In this document: one piece after another, positions 59,601 through 64,000 of the stretch
How the letters are laid out: each line of letters opens with the position of its first letter
Position numbering within the stretch: the stretch's first letter is position 1
From: Bugula neritina
Lineage: Eukaryota; Bryozoa; Gymnolaemata; Cheilostomatida; Bugulidae
NCBI GenBank assembly: GCA_964035545.1
Contig: OZ037765.1
Location: 34,237,504-34,301,503 of the forward strand
Reading direction: 5' to 3'
DNA length: 64,000 nucleotides
Translations under genes and position numbers: made by a program
Notes under the pieces: model-generated
What the model was told of the DNA's origin: nothing
Databases searched by the model: none
The model's input: only the letters and a program-made list of their open reading frames with translations

Positions 59601-62600
59601 TTAAAATATTATTATTGGAGTGGTTTGTGCAGTACATGTGTACTTGATATTCAGGTAAATGACAACTCTCAATACTCTGTTAGTAAAAGTAGATTTGATG
59701 TCATGTTTTTATGGGTTACATGCTGTGGTTATATTCTTACTAAAATATTATACAACATTTCATACCTGTATGTTATGTTACAGCATATCTTCACTGAAGA
59801 ATCTTGAGGTATTAAATATATCATATAATAACCTATCTGAAGGTTTACCTGACAATGTATTCACATCCTTACTATCATTGAGAGAGTTGAACATGGTGAG
59901 GTGTGAACTGCCAACTCTACCAAACAGGTGTGTATTATATTAGCCAATCCAAAGATCAGCACCATGAAAGTCAGTCATATGTTGCTGCCTTTTTCTATCA
60001 AAACTAAATGCATAAACATTTTACTCACTAACATAGAGCCAAATTTTAACTGTATGTTTTTTGGCATAATACACCCCAATATAGGGGGCAGGTTGAACTG
60101 CCCGTGGGAAAGTTGAATCAATGCGTTTATCCTATAATATAATTTGTTTTATCTATTTTGTAAGTTAAAAAATGACTTATTAAAAAGTAACAATAAGAAT
60201 CATTAAAAAAATTAGAACAAATAACAGAATTTCTGAATGTGATCTATCATTGTAACCATTCAACATCTCAAAGTAGATACTTTAAAACCCAAGCAGCAGC
60301 AGCAGCAAACTGGCAGGAAGCTCTTTTTGCAATTCATCCTTGAACAATGTATGCAGATATGAGATGGGGTCCTCTCATATGACATCAGAAAATACACAGC
60401 GCAGCATGGTTGAGTCTAACCAACTTATTTTGTTGGCTGTTTGAAGGCTCTCAACCTAATGAATTACACTATCCTGCCTTGCTTTACCGTTATAGGTCAT
60501 TGCCCAGCTTTGAAACTATGTTGAAAATATATTCTTGAACTTGACTGATCTATTAAAACTTGAGAAGCTATGCAAGTTTTTATGAAAATGGCAAATTTTT
60601 AATTTGATCATTTTTATGCAAACAGTGTGAAAAATCCTCTCTCACCTGAAAACTTCATTTCATACATTTCCATATGTTTGATAATGTTGTGAATTTATGC
60701 CGTTAAATCTCAATGTGTTATTGAGATTAGAGCATAAGCTGGTATATTGCGAGTGTAATATTCTATTTATCTGAAGCAAGATTTCATACCTGTATTTAAT
60801 ATGTTACAGCATATCTTCACTGAAGAATCTTGAGGTATTGAATATATTAGATAACTACCTATCTGAAGGTCTGCCTGACAATATATTCACATCCTTACTG
60901 TCATTGAGAATGTTGAGCATGGAGAACTGTACACTACCAACTCTACCAAACAGGTGTGTATTATATTATACATTATGAAGTTATCTGCACTATCTTTATT
61001 GAGTCAACTAGACTCTGTGTATATTATACGTCACAAGTCAATTATTGTATTCTATTCTATTAGATATGTACTCAGATAGAAATGGTATAACAACTTCTCA
61101 CTTATTACTCTAATAAATGTGGACAACTCAATAGATCCCATTCAGAGGTCCTCAAGATCTCCCTTACATTTAAGAGTTGTGTCCTCCCAAAAAGAAAATA
61201 GATTGAACAAAATAATCTTGAATTCCTTTTTGTGACTTTGGTTGCTGAGCAATGCTGAAGTGCCACTTCAGCATTGCTCAGTAAAGAAAATCACAAAAAG
61301 GAATTCAAGTTTATTTTTTTCAAAATTCTCTTGAAGAAATATCTTTAAAAAAAATTTTCAACTGCTAATATGTGTGCATATACCAAAATATCCATCTCCT
61401 AAAAAAACAATTCTATAACATAATTATAATTTTAAGTAGCAGCCAAATGTTAAATTTTGAATGGGTTTGCTCTTTAAACAAAAGTTCAACTTACTTACTT
61501 TGAGAAGACGTAACTCTTAAGTGTAAAAGAGATATCCGGGCACCTGAAAAGGGTCTATTATTTCAAATGAAATAAGTTATATTAAATTGAGTTATAAATA
61601 TGTTATAATATTATGCAATGCTCATATATTGTTAAGTATAGAATGTACAGTAATAGTAATAATATGTAGTATAGTTAAATTAACTTTGATTATTTTCTAC
61701 CTGTATATTTTTATGTTACAGCATATCTTCACTGAAGAATCTTGAGGTATTGAATATATCACAGAATAACCTATCTGAAGGTCTACCTGACAATATATTC
61801 ACATCCTTACTATCATTGAGAAAGTTGGGCATAAATAGTTGTAAACTGTCAACTCTACCAAACAGGTGTGTATCATTTAATTACATGTATAATAATAATA
61901 TAGAGTAGGAGAGACTCTACTAACCATACAATATTAATTCATGACTTGACTGTTAAAATATTATTATTGAAGTGGTTTGTGCAGTACATGTGTACTTGAT
62001 ATTCAGGTAAATGACAACTCTCAATACTCTGTTAGTAAAAGTAGATTTGATGTCATGTTTTTATGAGTTACATGCTGTGGTTATATTCTTACTAAAATAT
62101 TGTACAACATTTCATACCTGTATATTATGTTACAGCATATCTTCACTGAAGAATCTTGAGGTATTGTATATGTCAGAGAATAACCTATCTGAAGGTCTAC
62201 CTGACAATATATTCACATCCTTACTATCATTGAGAGAGTTGAACATGAAGAACTGTGAACTGTCAACTCTACCAAACAGGTGTGTATTATATTACATTAT
62301 GAAGTTATCTGCACTGTCTACATCAGGCGCACCAAACGCTGTGTGTACAAGATTTCTTAAGACAATTACTATATTGTATCAGATGTACACAAATAGAAAT
62401 CATGGTATGACAATTTCTCATTCATTACTCTGATATATGTTGTCAACTAAATTATTCCGCAGTGAAATATGTTATATTGAGACTAGGTATGAATATGTTG
62501 CAATGTAAAACTATACTAGAACATAAATGAGCTATTGAGTAAAATGTGGAGTATTAATACGTATTATAGTTAAATTGACTTTGATGATTTTCTACCTGTA

Positions 62601-63711
62601 TTTTATAGCAGCATATCTCCACTGAAGAATCTTGAGGTATTGAATATATCAGAGAATAACCTATCTGAAGGTCTACCTGACAATATATTCACATCCTTAC
62701 TATCATTGAGAAAGTTGAACATGAGGAACTGTAAACTGTCAACTCTACCAAACAGGTGTGTATTATATTATACATTATGAAGTTATCTGCACTATCTACA
62801 TCAGGCGCACCAAACGCTGTGTGTACGAGATTTCTTAAGACAATTACTATAATATTGAGTCAGATGTACACATATAGAAATGGTATGACAATTTCTCATT
62901 CATTACTCTGATATATGTTGACAACTAAATTATTCCGCAGTGAAATATGTTATATTGAGACTAGGTATGAATATGTTGCAATGTCAAACTATACTAGAAC
63001 ATAAATGAGCTATTGAGTAAAATGTGGAGTATTAATACGTATTATAGCTAAATTGACTTTGATGATTTTCTACCTGTATTTTATAGCAGCATATCTCCAC
63101 TGAAGAATCTTGAGGTATTGGATATATCAGAGAATAACCTATCTGAAGGTCTACTTGACAATATATTCACATCCTTAATATCATTGAGAGAGTTGAACAT
63201 GAGGAACTGTAAACTGTCAACTCTACCAAACAGGTGTGTATTATATTATACATTATGAAGTTATCTGCACTATCTACATCAGGCGCACCAAACGCTGTGT
63301 GTACGAGATTTCTTAAGACAATTACTATAATATTGAATCAGATGTACACATATAGAAATGGTATGACAATTTCTCATTCATTACTCTGATATATGTTGAC
63401 AACTAAATTATTCCGCAGTGAAATATGTTATATTGAGACTAGGTATGAATATGTTGCAATGTAAAACTATACTAGAACATAAATGAGCTATTGAGTAAAA
63501 TGTGGAGTATTAATACGTATTATAGCTAAATTGACTTTGATGATTTTCTACCTGTATTTTATAGCAGCATATCTTCACTGAAGAATCTTGAGGTATTGGA
63601 TATATCACAGAATAAGCTATCTGAAGGTCTACCTGACAATATATTCACATCCTTATTATCATTGAGAGAGTTGAAAATGGGTAGCTGTAAACTGTCAACT
63701 CTACCAAACAG
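56513..63711 (+). CDS. Receptor C, 5' part: leader, N-cap and LRR array (partial)
   Basis: Leader to 56640, N-cap exon 57948-58179 (232 bp, one codon longer than in receptor B), then nine LRR exons. All join in frame. The Roc-COR and caspase exons would lie beyond the window; the 23-bp satellite after the last exon (from about 63800) is the same one that precedes the Roc exon in receptor B, so the Roc exon may follow soon. Same family and inferred role as receptor B; it has more LRRs and so a longer sensor. Confidence 0.72.
56715..57947. other. Receptor C intron between leader and N-cap exon
   Basis: The first 300 bases align with 13740-14060 of receptor B. The rest is AT-rich with TATTATA-type low-complexity runs at 57350-57500 and no exon-like frame. 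Confidence 0.45.
58840..59241. mobile_element. MITE with AGACCCTTTTCC ends, copy 1
   Basis: AGACCCTTTTCCAATG at 58840 and GGAAAAGGGTCT near 59241. It contains a C-run of about 18 at 58855-58872. It sits in the intron between the first two LRR exons of receptor C. Confidence 0.6.
59928..60809. other. Long LRR intron of receptor C
   Basis: An intron of about 880 bp, longer than its neighbours, with an insertion-like segment from about 59941 (ATTAGCCAATCCAAAG) that other LRR introns lack. No terminal repeats could be identified and no gene is seen. Confidence 0.4.
61131..61558. mobile_element. MITE with AGACCCTTTT-like ends, copy 2, with an internal hairpin
   Basis: ATAGATCCCATTCAG at the left and CTGAAAAGGGTCTAT at the right, with interior matches to 58840-59241 in opposite orientation. 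Arms within 61217-61309 (CTTGAATTCCTTTTTGTGA and its complement) form a 40-bp-class inverted repeat. Confidence 0.55.
62612..63711 (+). repeat. Recent 478-bp tandem triplication of LRR exon plus intron
   Basis: Exon starts 62612, 63090 and 63568 are separated by exactly 478 bp, and the two introns between them are almost identical (CATCAGGCGCACCAAACGCT and following). The preceding unit (62136) shares the 5' part of that intron. Confidence 0.9.
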
Positions 63712-63799
63712 GTGTGTATTACATAATAGTGTAGAAAGATAATTATTGTAATAAATATAAGTTAAAAATATATTTTTACATGTGTTCATAAAACTCTAA

Positions 63800-63954
63800 C
63801 AGATTTGCTACACTGAGATATATTATAATATTATACTGAGATACATTATAATGTTATACTGAGATATATTATAATACTATATATACTGAGATCTATTATC
63901 ATGCTATACTGAAATATATTATAATATTATACTGAGATATATTGTAATATTATA
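63800..63954. repeat. 23-bp satellite, start of a second array
   Basis: Same unit as 38690-39315, seven or so copies. It ends at a GGGGTAACAGGGGCAC repeat that runs out of the window. Confidence 0.85.
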
Positions 63955-64000
63955 GGGGGTAACAGGGGCACAACGGTCATAGGGGTAGAAAAAGCCGGCG
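63955..64000 (-). mobile_element. End of an inverted GTGCCCC dispersed repeat
   Basis: GGGCACAACGGTCATAGGGG is the complement of sequence at about 13591-13615. The element continues beyond the window. Confidence 0.6.

Larger units (their letters stand above)
58448..63711 (+). repeat. Nine modular 144-bp LRR exons of receptor C
   Basis: Starts: 58448, 59371, 59784, 60810, 61722, 62136, 62612, 63090, 63568; each 144 bp, open, phase 2 to 2. The two-residue slot before the conserved Cys reads EV, MD, VR, EN, NS, KN, RN, RN, GS in order, while the framework [13 protein letters not shown] is nearly fixed. The first exon is the most diverged (LPNNICRSLPSLR). The last three use a TATAGCAG acceptor instead of TTACAG and are spaced exactly 478 bp apart. 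Confidence 0.88.

Overview
The window is nuclear DNA from an AT-rich animal genome. Evidence: spliceosomal introns with GT-AG ends, a caspase with p20 and p10 halves, Roc-COR (ROCO) proteins, a NOL11-like ribosome-biogenesis gene, Ty3/gypsy retrotransposons, cut-and-paste transposons and many minisatellites. An early-branching invertebrate such as a sponge is plausible, but this is inference only. No bacterial, phage or organellar segment was seen.

Layout. All host genes lie on the + strand as a tandem segmental duplication with the unit [LRR-Roc-COR-caspase receptor]-[NOL11-like gene]. Receptor A (1-3043) shows only its 3' part: the end of COR plus the caspase. NOL11 copy 1 (4304-8853) looks intact as far as it can be followed. 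Receptor B (about 10892-44348) appears complete from its leader exon to its stop. NOL11 copy 2 (48883-53033) is a pseudogene. Receptor C (about 56513 to beyond 63711) has its leader, N-cap and nine LRR exons before the window ends.

The receptor architecture, assembled by matching exon phases, is: leader and N-cap exon; a tandem array of 144-bp symmetric exons, each with two leucine-rich repeats (seven in B, at least nine in C); a 2-kb exon with the last LRRs, a Roc GTPase and COR; an acidic linker; and a caspase p20-p10 domain resembling initiator caspases. This suggests a receptor in which an LRR sensor is joined through a GTPase switch directly to a death protease. It is expanding by gene and exon duplication, with variation concentrated at predicted solvent-exposed LRR positions.

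Transposons fill the LRR introns of receptor B: a CACAG-ended element (15399-17960); a MULE-like element (19072-27951) with 9-bp target duplications that carries pieces of a ubiquitin-specific protease gene and an intact gypsy element (22401-26785); and a decayed gypsy element (28393-36363) with a second CACAG element inside it. Paralogous introns preserve the empty sites, so the boundaries are well supported. Between B and NOL11 copy 2, a hAT-like element (45100-46936) sits in a 21-bp minisatellite.
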